Positions 42,742 through 50,769 of a stretch of DNA of 64,000 nucleotides are shown one piece after another. This stretch comes from JALZAI01 sp038212215. GTDB lineage: Bacteria > Actinomycetota > Actinomycetes > Mycobacteriales > Jatrophihabitantaceae. The stretch is from positions 42,076 through 106,075 of the forward strand of contig JBBQUT010000011.1 of NCBI GenBank assembly GCA_038212215.1, read 5' to 3'. Positions within the stretch are counted from its first letter, which is position 1; every line of letters starts with the position of its first letter. The notes beneath the pieces were generated by a model that saw only the letters and a list, made by a program, of their open reading frames with translations, searched no databases and had not been told where the DNA came from. The position numbers and the translations under genes were made by a program.

Positions 42742-44043
42742 CTAGTCCGCCGACATGCCTTCGACGCGCATGACGCTGGCACCGCGAACGTACTGCATAT
42801 CGCTCAGGTGCGCGACGGTCTCAGCGAGGGCGGCGTCGGCGGCACGGTGGGTCACCAGGACGAGGGTTGCGGCGTCGCCGCGCCCCTCCTGCCGAACGGT
42901 CTGGATGCTGACTCCGTGCTCGGCGAAGGCGCCGGCGACTGCGGCCAGCACGCCCGGCTGGTCGGCGACGTCAAGCGCGACGTGATAGCGCGTGGTGGCG
43001 TCGCCGATCGGCAGGATCGGCAGTTCGGCGTAGGCGCTCTCCCCCGCGCCCCGGCTGCCGCTGACCCGGTTGCGGGCCACCGCTACCAGATCGCCGAGCA
43101 CCGCGCTCGCGGTCGGGTTGCCCCCGGCACCGCGTCCGTAGAACATCAGCGACCCGGCTGCCTCGGCCTCGACGAACACCGCGTTGAATGCGTCGCCTAC
43201 CGACGCGAGGGGATGGGTGCGCGGAATCATCGCCGGGTGGACCCGCACCGAAACCTGCTCCTTGCCGCCGTCCGGCGACGCGACCCGCTCGCAGATGGCC
43301 AGCAGTTTCACGGTGCAGCCCATGACGCGTGCGCCGGCCATGTCGGCGGCGCTGACGTCCCCGATGCCTTCGCGGTGGACGTCGCCCGCAGTGACTCGGG
43401 TGTGGAAGGCGAGCCCGGCGAGTATCGCGGCCTTAGCCGCCGCGTCGAAGCCGTCGACGTCCGCGCTCGGGTCAGCCTCCGCGTAGCCGAGCGCGGTCGC
43501 CTCGGCGAGCGCCTCGTCGAACCCTGCTCCGGTCGCGTCCATCCGGGAAAGGATGAAGTTCGTCGTGCCGTTCACGATTCCCATGACCCGACTGATGCGA
43601 TCGCCCGCCAAGGATTCGCGCAGCGGGCGCAGCAGCGGGATCGCTCCGGCGACGGCGGCCTCGTAATAGAGATCCACACCCGCCCGCGCCGCGGCGTCGT
43701 GCAGGGTCGCGCCGTCCTCGGCCAGCAACGCCTTGTTGGCGCTGACCACGCTCTTGCCGCTGTTGAGCGCCGCCAGAAGCAGGGTGCGCGCGGGTTCGAT
43801 TCCGCCGATGACCTCCACCACGATGTCGACGTCCGCACGTGCCACCAACGCCGCGGGATCGGTCGTGACGAGCCCGGCCGACAGGTCGGCGTGACGTGCC
43901 GGCCGCCGGACCGCGACGCCGACGAGTTCGATCGGCGCTCCGATCCGGGCGGCGAGTTCGTCGGAGTTCACGTCCAGCAGGCGCACGACTTGCGAACCGA
44001 CGACGCCGCAACCGAGCAGCGCCACACGTAATGGCGCGCTCAT
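42742..44043 (-). CDS. hom: Homoserine dehydrogenase
   Basis: 433-residue NAD(P)-dependent enzyme reducing aspartate semialdehyde to homoserine. Rossmann VALLGCGVVGSQVVRLL is at 7-23, then the catalytic-domain motif GIVNGTTNFILSRM and Lys in SANKALLAEDG. A C-terminal ACT domain (DVADQPGVLAAVAGAFAEHG) indicates threonine feedback. The ATG at 44043 starts it. First gene of hom-thrC-thrB; 55 bases after lysA with a small dispersed repeat between. Confidence 0.96.
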   Translation of the reverse strand: MSAPLRVALLGCGVVGSQVVRLLDVNSDELAARIGAPIELVGVAVRRPARHADLSAGLVTTDPAALVARADVDIVVEVIGGIEPARTLLLAALNSGKSVVSANKALLAEDGATLHDAAARAGVDLYYEAAVAGAIPLLRPLRESLAGDRISRVMGIVNGTTNFILSRMDATGAGFDEALAEATALGYAEADPSADVDGFDAAAKAAILAGLAFHTRVTAGDVHREGIGDVSAADMAGARVMGCTVKLLAICERVASPDGGKEQVSVRVHPAMIPRTHPLASVGDAFNAVFVEAEAAGSLMFYGRGAGGNPTASAVLGDLVAVARNRVSGSRGAGESAYAELPILPIGDATTRYHVALDVADQPGVLAAVAGAFAEHGVSIQTVRQEGRGDAATLVLVTHRAADAALAETVAHLSDMQYVRGASVMRVEGMSAD

Positions 44044-44047
44044 ACCC

Positions 44048-44073
44048 GTGCCTCGCTTCGCTCGTTCGGGCAC
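44048..44073. repeat. Dispersed intergenic repeat, copy 1
   Basis: The stretch gcctcgcttcgctcgttcgg is flanked by gtgcc/ggcac arms that make an imperfect palindrome. An 18-base core is repeated in the lysA-argS gap at 45509, again directly before a gene start. Confidence 0.7.
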
Positions 44074-44098
44074 GCAGACACGCGATGACATTGGTTCA

Positions 44099-45502
44099 TC
44101 AGCGAACCCCCATGTCCAGCCGCAGCAGGTCGTCCTCGGTCTCGCGCCGCACGAGTACCTGAGCCACGCCGTCGAGCAGCGCCACGACGGGCGGACGCGG
44201 CACGTAGTTGTAATTGCTGGCCATGCTGCGGCAGTAGGCACCGGTGGCCGCGACCGCGATGAGATCGCCCGGGGTGATGTCGGCGGGCAACCAGGTGTCA
44301 CGCACGACAATGTCGCCGCTCTCGCAGTGCTTTCCGACGACGCGCGCGAGTACAGGCGACGAAGTCGACGCACGGTTGGCGAGCGTGCAGGTGTACTGCG
44401 CGTCGTAGAGCGCGGTGCGGATGTTGTCGCTCATCCCGCCGTCGACCGACACGTAGGTGCGGACCAGCCCGCCGTCCAAGCTCACTCGCTTCACCGTGCC
44501 GACCTCGTACACGGTCACCGCGCTCGGCCCGACGATCGCGCGGCCCGGTTCGACCGACAATCTGGGCCGGCGCAGGCCCGACGCCGCGCATTCACGTTCC
44601 ACGATCGACACCAGCCGATCGACAGTCTGCTTCGGGGTTTCCGGGTCGTCGCCGTCGACGTAGGCGATGCCGAGCCCGCCGCCGAGATTGATCTCGTCCA
44701 CCTCGATACCGTGGACGTCGCGAAGCTCGGCCGCCAACCCGACGACCCGATGCGCGGCGACTTCGAACCCTGCCGTCTCGAAGATTTGCGACCCGATGTG
44801 CGAATGCAGCCCGGCGAGTTCGAGGGTGTCGCGGCCGAGCACGGCCGCGGCCGCCCGGGCTGCCGAGCCGTCGCGCAGCGAGAAGCCGAACTTCTGATCT
44901 TCGTGAGCGGTTGCGATGAACTCGTGCGTGTGCGCCTCGACGCCGACCGTCACGCGCACCAGAACTCGCTGCCGAATCCCTGCAGCGGCTGCGATCTCGG
45001 CCAGCCGGTCGATCTCGTCGAACGAATCGACGACCACGTGCCCTACCTGGGCGTCGACCGCGCGACGAAGTTCCGCGCGGGACTTGTTGTTGCCGTGCAA
45101 GGCAATTCGCTCGCCGGGAAAGCCGGCCGCCAATGCGACGGCGAGCTCACCGCCGGTGCACACGTCCAGGCCGAGGCCCTCCTCATTGATCCACCGAGCG
45201 ACCGTGGTGCACAGGAACGCCTTACCTGCGTAGTAGACGTCCACGCGATCGAGCGCGCAGCGGTAGGCCCGGGCGCGTGAACGTAGGTCGTCCTCGTCGA
45301 GGATCAACACCGGCGTGCCGTGTGCGCGCGCGACATCGGTGACGGCGGCACCCCCGACGTGGAGGACCCCGGCGACGCGCTCGGCCGAGGTGGGCCAGAT
45401 CGCCGGGTCGATGACGTTGGCGTCCGCAGGCGCGGCGGCGTGTCCGGCTTCGGGCAACACGTCGGCGTGCCGCGGACCCGCCGGATGTGCGGACCTGCTC
45501 AC
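44099..45502 (-). CDS. lysA: Diaminopimelate decarboxylase
   Basis: 467-residue PLP enzyme, alanine-racemase fold, making L-lysine from meso-diaminopimelate. The PLP Lys is in VYYAGKAFLCTTVARW, HGNNKSRAEL is the next motif, EPGRAIVG binds substrate, and the catalytic Cys is in GKHCESGD. The GTG at 45502 gives the usual N-terminus. It follows argS by 58 bases, a common actinobacterial order (argS-lysA-hom-thrC-thrB). Confidence 0.95.
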   Translation of the reverse strand: MSRSAHPAGPRHADVLPEAGHAAAPADANVIDPAIWPTSAERVAGVLHVGGAAVTDVARAHGTPVLILDEDDLRSRARAYRCALDRVDVYYAGKAFLCTTVARWINEEGLGLDVCTGGELAVALAAGFPGERIALHGNNKSRAELRRAVDAQVGHVVVDSFDEIDRLAEIAAAAGIRQRVLVRVTVGVEAHTHEFIATAHEDQKFGFSLRDGSAARAAAAVLGRDTLELAGLHSHIGSQIFETAGFEVAAHRVVGLAAELRDVHGIEVDEINLGGGLGIAYVDGDDPETPKQTVDRLVSIVERECAASGLRRPRLSVEPGRAIVGPSAVTVYEVGTVKRVSLDGGLVRTYVSVDGGMSDNIRTALYDAQYTCTLANRASTSSPVLARVVGKHCESGDIVVRDTWLPADITPGDLIAVAATGAYCRSMASNYNYVPRPPVVALLDGVAQVLVRRETEDDLLRLDMGVR

Positions 45503-45508
45503 GACCGA

Positions 45509-45528
45509 GCCTCGCTTCGCTCGTTCGC
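45509..45528. repeat. Dispersed intergenic repeat, copy 2
   Basis: gcctcgcttcgctcgttcgc in the argS-lysA gap matches the copy before hom over 19 bases. A related ttcgctcgctcac lies at 45551. It sits immediately upstream of the lysA GTG, so it is in the mRNA between argS and lysA. Confidence 0.7.
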
Positions 45529-45560
45529 CCGGCAAAGCCCGATCACCCCTGTTCGCTCGC

Positions 45561-47216
45561 TCACATGCGCTCCGGGGCAGAAACACCCAGCAGGGCTAGG
45601 CCATTCGCAAGCACGACCCGGGTCGCCTCGCACAACCACAGCCGGGCTCTGGTCAGCTCCGTCGCCGGTTCGTCACCCATGGGCAGCACCCGGCAGGCGT
45701 CGTAGAAGCGGTGGTAGGTGCCGGCCAGCGACTCGAGGTAGTGCGCGATGCGGTGCGGCGCTCGCAGCTCGCCGGCCGATGCCACGACGCGCGGGAACTC
45801 GCCGAGCGCGCCGAGCAGATCCGTCTCACGGTCGTGGACGAGTAGCCCGAAATCCGGATCGCTACCCCGGACGATGCCGAGATCTGCCGCGTTTCGCTGC
45901 AACGAAGCCAATCTCGCGTGCGCGTACTGGACGTAGTACACCGGGTTGTCGCTGGTCTTTCGCGCCCATGCATCCAGGTCGAGATCGATGCTTTGCTCGA
46001 CCGCGTAACGCACGAGCGCGTACCGCGCAGCGTCGGCTCCGATCGCGTCGACCAGGTCGGCAAGGACGACGACATTGCCGGCGCGCTTGCTCATGCGCAC
46101 CGGCACGCCGTGACGGACGAGGTTAACCAGTTGCCCGATCAGGATCTCCAGCGTCTCGTCCGGGTCGTCGCCGAAGCAGGTCGCGACCGCCCGTAGTCGA
46201 CCGATGTAGCCGTGGTGGTCGGCGCCGAGCATGAGCACGACCCGGTCGAATCCGCGTTCACGCTTGTTCAGGTAGTAGGCGCAGTCGGCGGCGAAATAGG
46301 TCCAGTCGCCGGTGCCGCGGACCAGTACGCGGTCGCGGTCGTCGCCGAACTGCGACGTCCGAAGCCACGTCGCACCGTTGGCCTCGAACACGTTGCCCTG
46401 CTCGCGCAGTCGCTCGAGCGCCGCACCTAGTGCACCGCTGGTGTGCAGCGTGCGCTCGTTGAAGTAAACGTCAAACGAGACGCCGAATTCGGCCAGCGAC
46501 TCGCGGATCTCGGCGAACATCAGCTCGACGCCCGCGGCGCCGAAAATCGCGGTCTGCTCGTCGTCCGGCTGGTCGAGCACGCCGGGACTTCGCCCGACCA
46601 CAGCTGTCGCGATGTCGTCGATGTAGGCGCCGACGTAGCCGTCCTCGGGCACCGGACGCCCGTTGGCGACCTCACGCAACGTGCGCGCGAACCGCTCGAT
46701 CTGGCTTCCCGCGTCGTTGAAGTAGTACTCGCGAGTGACCTCGGCACCGTTGGCCTGCAGCACTCGCGCGAGGGCGTCACCGACCGCTGCCCAGCGGACG
46801 GCCCCAATGTGCACGGGGCCGGTCGGATTCGCCGACACGAACTCCAGATTGAGATTGCGCCCCGCCAGCGCCGTGCCACGGCCGTAGGCGGCGCCGGTCT
46901 CGACGATAACGCCGGCGACCGCCCCGAGGGTGCCGGCCGCGAGGGTGATGTTCAAAAAACCCGGCCCGGCGACGTCGACCTTCGCGATTGCGTCGTGGCT
47001 GCGCAGCCGCGCGGCGATGATCTCGGCGACCTCGCGCGCCGGGCGCGCGGCAGGCTTGGCCAGTCGGAGCGCGATGTTGGTCGTGTAGTCGCCGTGCTCA
47101 GGGTTTTTCGGCCGCTCGATCACCGCCTCGCCGGGCGCTGCGCCGCCGAGTTCGCCCGCCTCGATACTGGCGCCCACGGCAGCCAGCACGGCAGCAGACA
47201 GCTCGGCAGGGGTCAC
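45561..47216 (-). CDS. argS: Arginyl-tRNA synthetase
   Basis: 551-residue class I synthetase. HIGH-type motif PTGPVHIGAVRWAAVGD is near 130, KMSKS-type VRMSKRAGNVV near 377, the N-terminal Add-1 domain (1-110) is present, and the C-terminal DALR anticodon domain (LPMGDEPATELTRARLWL) ends the protein. It charges the tRNA-Arg species, one of which is the integration site 1.7 kb downstream. Confidence 0.97.
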   Translation of the reverse strand: MTPAELSAAVLAAVGASIEAGELGGAAPGEAVIERPKNPEHGDYTTNIALRLAKPAARPAREVAEIIAARLRSHDAIAKVDVAGPGFLNITLAAGTLGAVAGVIVETGAAYGRGTALAGRNLNLEFVSANPTGPVHIGAVRWAAVGDALARVLQANGAEVTREYYFNDAGSQIERFARTLREVANGRPVPEDGYVGAYIDDIATAVVGRSPGVLDQPDDEQTAIFGAAGVELMFAEIRESLAEFGVSFDVYFNERTLHTSGALGAALERLREQGNVFEANGATWLRTSQFGDDRDRVLVRGTGDWTYFAADCAYYLNKRERGFDRVVLMLGADHHGYIGRLRAVATCFGDDPDETLEILIGQLVNLVRHGVPVRMSKRAGNVVVLADLVDAIGADAARYALVRYAVEQSIDLDLDAWARKTSDNPVYYVQYAHARLASLQRNAADLGIVRGSDPDFGLLVHDRETDLLGALGEFPRVVASAGELRAPHRIAHYLESLAGTYHRFYDACRVLPMGDEPATELTRARLWLCEATRVVLANGLALLGVSAPERM

Positions 47217-47347
47217 TGCTCAATCCTAGAGGGCGACGTTAGGCGGTATCCGGGTCCGTCGGCACCAGCCGCACACAGCTTGGCGACCTAGACTGGACGG
47301 GTTTCGCGTCGTCGTCAGCCCACTCGTCCGGAAGAACCCGAGAGCCC

Positions 47348-48166
47348 ATGGCCCAGCGCAAGCCCGCAGCAGTCCCGTCGAAGAAGGCAACCCCCGCAGC
47401 CAAGCGGGCCGCCCCGACGACCACATCCAGTACGGCAGCGCGACCGCCGAGCCGTCCGCCGACAAAGAAGCCCGGCAAATCGATCGTCAACCAGAAGCAG
47501 ACGCCGTGGGGCTTGATCATCACCACGGTGGTGCTCGTACTGTTCGCGGCAGCGATCGTCACCTACGCGATCGTGAGCCACAAGGACAGCAGTTCGTCGG
47601 CGTCGTCGACCACGACAGGCGGGCAGAAGGTCAGCGGCGCGGACCCGTACCGTCAACCGGAACTCCCGGCAGCGAAGGCGATCAATGGCATCACCTATAC
47701 TGTCGAGGGGGAGCACAATCACGTCCAGGGCACTATCGCCTACGACCACACGCCGCCAATCGGCGGCAATCACAGCCAGTATTGGGCGGACTGTGCTGGC
47801 ACGGTCTACGACCAACCGATAGCCAATGAGAACGCCGTCCACATGCTCGAGCACGGTGCCGTCTGGATCACCTACAACGCAAAGACACTGCCCGCCGACC
47901 AGCTGGCCACGCTGAAGAAGTTGGTCGACGGTCAGGACCGGATGGCACTCTCCCCGTATCCGAACCTCAAGACCCCCATCTCGCTGCAGAGTTGGGGTTA
48001 CCAGTTGTTCGTGCAGAAGGCGACCGACGCCCGCATCCAGAGGTTCATCTCGCTGCTGCGATACAACAAACACGTCACCCCCGAATTCGGAGCGACCTGC
48101 TCAGACCCGAGCTTCAAGACGCACCCGAGCACATTCGGGCATCCGCTCTCGGCGCCGACGGCTTGA
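47348..48166 (+). CDS. DUF3105 membrane-anchored protein
   Basis: 272 residues: a basic Ala/Pro/Thr-rich N-terminus, one transmembrane helix (about 57-76) and an extracellular DUF3105 domain. Motifs include VEGEHNHVQG, PPIGGNHSQYWADCAG, VHMLEHGAVWITYN and a final FGATCSDPSF, suggesting a His-rich site and a disulfide. Function unknown. The stop shares one base with the start of the DUF305 gene (TGATG), so they are coupled. It is divergent from argS. Confidence 0.88.
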   Translation: MAQRKPAAVPSKKATPAAKRAAPTTTSSTAARPPSRPPTKKPGKSIVNQKQTPWGLIITTVVLVLFAAAIVTYAIVSHKDSSSSASSTTTGGQKVSGADPYRQPELPAAKAINGITYTVEGEHNHVQGTIAYDHTPPIGGNHSQYWADCAGTVYDQPIANENAVHMLEHGAVWITYNAKTLPADQLATLKKLVDGQDRMALSPYPNLKTPISLQSWGYQLFVQKATDARIQRFISLLRYNKHVTPEFGATCSDPSFKTHPSTFGHPLSAPTA

Positions 48167-48849
48167 TGGTGAGCGCCGCAGCGACGACGGAGCCGGCCCA
48201 GGCCGCGCCGGCGCCAGCGCCTCGGCGTCTCGCGGTCACTCTCGGCGCTGTGCTCGTGCTGGCGGCGCTGGTGATTGCCGCGACCGGCGGTTGGCTGCTA
48301 CGCGGGGGGAGTGCGTCCCGAGCCGGCGTGAGCGAGTCGTCTGTGGACGCGGGGTTCGCGCGCGACATGTCGACGCACCACACCCAGGCCGTAACAATGG
48401 CCAACTACGAACGCGACAACACGACGAATTCCGCTTTGCAGGTGCTGGCCTATGACATCGAGACGTCGCAGCAGTTTCAACTCGGCGAGATGCAAGGCTG
48501 GTTGGACGCGTGGGGGTACAACCGCGAGTCCGCGCAGCAGTTTATGTCGTGGATGAGCGGCATGCACATGAGCGTCGGTTCGAATGGGCTGATGCCCGGG
48601 ATGGCCACGCCCGAGCAGATGAACGGGTTGCAGACATTGCAGGGCAACGCACTGGACGTGCAGTTCCTTCAGCTGATGATCCACCACCACCAAGGCGGCC
48701 TCCCGATGGCTAGCTACGCCCTCGCGCACGCCAAAACTACCTACGTGCGCGACATGGCTCAGTCGATCTACAACGGCCAGACGGCCGAAATCGTGGAGAT
48801 GGAGCAGCTGCTGCGCCAGCTCGGTGCCTCCCCGTTGCCAGCGCCCTAG
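48166..48849 (+). CDS. DUF305 ferritin-like protein
   Basis: 227 residues: a transmembrane signal-anchor (about 24-45) and a DUF305 four-helix domain. DMSTHHTQAVTMANYE and LQLMIHHHQGGLPMA hold the paired His typical of this family, along with a Met-rich segment (SWMSGMHMSVGSNGLMPGM) that suggests copper binding. DUF305 proteins pair with DUF3105 proteins in actinobacteria and are thought to act in metal stress; that is inference. Confidence 0.88.
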   Translation: MVSAAATTEPAQAAPAPAPRRLAVTLGAVLVLAALVIAATGGWLLRGGSASRAGVSESSVDAGFARDMSTHHTQAVTMANYERDNTTNSALQVLAYDIETSQQFQLGEMQGWLDAWGYNRESAQQFMSWMSGMHMSVGSNGLMPGMATPEQMNGLQTLQGNALDVQFLQLMIHHHQGGLPMASYALAHAKTTYVRDMAQSIYNGQTAEIVEMEQLLRQLGASPLPAP

Positions 48850-48886
48850 AGCTGAGTTCTGCGCTGCTAGGCTGACCGGGTTTGCC

Positions 48887-48961
48887 GCCCCCGTAGCTCA
48901 GGGGATAGAGCACCGCCCTCCGGAGGCGGTGGCGCAGGTTCGAATCCTGCCGGGGGCACCA
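48887..48961 (+). tRNA. tRNA-Arg (anticodon CCG), intact, with encoded CCA
   Basis: Cloverleaf by eye: acceptor GCCCCCG/CGGGGGC, D arm GCTC/GAGC, anticodon stem CCGCC/GGCGG with loop CTCCGGA (anticodon CCG, reads CGG), T arm GCAGG-TTCGAAT-CCTGC, discriminator A and CCA. The last 39 bases recur at 54890-54928. This copy is complete, so integration restored the gene. Confidence 0.95.
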
Positions 48962-49028
48962 CGTCACAGGCTACATATTACGGGGCCTGTAGCCATTCCG
49001 GACTCGTTCCATGATCACGATTTTGGCC

Positions 49029-49054
49029 GCGGGTACACGTCGGGTACACATCAG
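49029..49054 (+). repeat. Left copy of GGGTACAC double repeat
   Basis: The 26-base sequence gcgggtacac-gtcgggtacacatcag matches 24 of 26 bases at 54755-54780 near the other end of the segment. Each copy has two GGGTACAC units 12 bases apart. Arm-type integrase binding sites are a possibility. The rest of the 48962-49335 gap holds an inverted repeat ggctaca/tgtagcc (near 48969-48994) and no gene. Confidence 0.75.
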
Positions 49055-49335
49055 GATCAAGCTTGTTCGACACGTCCCGCGTTTCGCTCGGCCCGTGTTC
49101 GAATCGCGCCAGGGTGCCCGCAAGCGACAGCGCACGCTCCGACCGAATAGCTCGTGGGCACGACATCGTCGCACGGACTACCGACGAGCACCGCCCGCGG
49201 CCCGGTCTCCTCGTGCCAGCAACTCGATGCTCGGGCGGATGCCCACGCCAGGCGCGGCTCACCGCAGTTGCAATGCCACGGCGCACTCGCTAGTAGGTGC
49301 GTTGATTGGATGTCGGTCGTGGAGAATGGCCGATC

Positions 49336-50769
49336 GTGCTCCTTTCGATCTCAACCACTCTTGCCCCTGCGACTGATCTTGGGTTCCTGCTGCACAAGCA
49401 CCCGGGCCGGTTGCAGTCCTTCGAGGTGTCGGTCGGGACGGCGCAGGTGTTCTACCCGGAGGCGACCGAGGAGCGGTGCACGGCGGCGCTGTTGCTCGAG
49501 GTCGATCCGATCGAACTTGTGCGTGGTCGCCGGGGACCGTCGGGTGAAGGCTTTGCGTTGGGCCAGTACGTCAACGACCGGCCCTACGCGGCGTCGTCGA
49601 TGATGTCGGTGGCCCTGTCGAAGGTGTTCCGCACGGCGATGACGGGTCGCTGCGACTCGCGGCCCGAGCTGGCTGCGGCAGCCATCCCGCTGGAGGTGCA
49701 CGTCCCGGCTCTGCCGTGCCGGGGCGGCGCTGATCTGGCGCGCCGGGTGTTCGAGCCGCTCGGCTGGGCGGTCGAGGTCGGCACCGCTGTGCTGGATCCG
49801 GCGTTCCCGGCGTGGGGTGACTCGCGCTACGTCGATCTGCACCTGACGGGCGAGGTGCGCCTGGCCGACGCGCTCAACCACCTGTACGTCCTGCTGCCGG
49901 TGCTGGACGACGCCAAGCATTACTGGGTGAGCCCGGATGAGGTCGACAAGCTGGTGCGGGCCGGCGGCGGGTGGCTGGCCACGCATCCGGAGAAGCAGCT
50001 GATCACCCGCCGCTACCTTGCACATCGAGGAGTGCTCACGAAGGACGCGCTGGCTCGGCTGGCCGAGGTCGACGACACGGAGGTGGAGCAGATCGACAAC
50101 GCGGCGGACGCGCCGCTGGTCGGTGACGAACCGCACCGGCCGGTCCCGCTGGCCCAGCAGCGTCGCGGAGCGGTGCTCGCGGCAGTGCGCGCGTCCGGTG
50201 CCCGCCGGGTCGGTGACTTCGGTTGCGGCGAGGGTGTGCTGGTCGCCGATCTGCTGGCGGATAAGTCGATCGAGCGGGTCGTCGCGGTCGATGTCTCGGG
50301 CCGGACGTTGGAGATGGCCGGGCGCAAGCTGCGGCTGGACCGGATGACCGAGCAGCAGCGCGGCCGGTTAGACATCTTCCAGTCCTCGTTGACCTACCGC
50401 GACGACCGGCTGGCTGATCTCGACGCTGCCGTGCTGATGGAGGTCATCGAGCATGTCGACCCGCCGCGGCTCGGCGCGCTGGAGCGGGCCGTGTTCGGCC
50501 ACTCCGCGCCGGGGACGGTGATCGTGACGACGCCGAACGTCGAGTACAACGTGCGGTTCGAGACGCTGCCCCCGGGGGCGAAGCGGCACCGCGATCATCG
50601 CTTCGAATGGACCCGAGCCGAGTTCCGTGGCTGGGCCGATGGGGTCGCGGCCGTTTACGGCTACGGCGTGCGGTACCTGCCCGTCGGGACCGACGACGCC
50701 GAGGTCGGACCCCCGACTCAGATGGCCGTCTTCGCCAAGACCTCGGCCGGCACGGAGCACGCCGCATGA
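49336..50769 (+). CDS. hen1: 3'-terminal RNA ribose 2'-O-methyltransferase Hen1
   Basis: 477-residue bacterial Hen1. The N-terminal half (LSISTTLAPATDLGFLLHKHPGR) is the Hen1-specific domain that activates the Pnkp ligase. The C-terminal methyltransferase has SAM motif VGDFGCGEGVLVADLL near 294 and the manganese ligands Glu369, Glu372, His373 (MEVIEHV) and His421 (HRDHRFEW). It methylates the 2'-OH at the 3' end of a broken RNA before ligation so the repaired site resists recutting. GTG at 49336 has GGAG upstream. It overlaps pnkp by 4 bases (ATGA). Confidence 0.95.
   Translation: MLLSISTTLAPATDLGFLLHKHPGRLQSFEVSVGTAQVFYPEATEERCTAALLLEVDPIELVRGRRGPSGEGFALGQYVNDRPYAASSMMSVALSKVFRTAMTGRCDSRPELAAAAIPLEVHVPALPCRGGADLARRVFEPLGWAVEVGTAVLDPAFPAWGDSRYVDLHLTGEVRLADALNHLYVLLPVLDDAKHYWVSPDEVDKLVRAGGGWLATHPEKQLITRRYLAHRGVLTKDALARLAEVDDTEVEQIDNAADAPLVGDEPHRPVPLAQQRRGAVLAAVRASGARRVGDFGCGEGVLVADLLADKSIERVVAVDVSGRTLEMAGRKLRLDRMTEQQRGRLDIFQSSLTYRDDRLADLDAAVLMEVIEHVDPPRLGALERAVFGHSAPGTVIVTTPNVEYNVRFETLPPGAKRHRDHRFEWTRAEFRGWADGVAAVYGYGVRYLPVGTDDAEVGPPTQMAVFAKTSAGTEHAA

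Noticed and set aside
42136..44031. Long + strand frame opposite hom and thrC
   Set aside because: Antisense to two clearly assigned genes, with no domain pattern.
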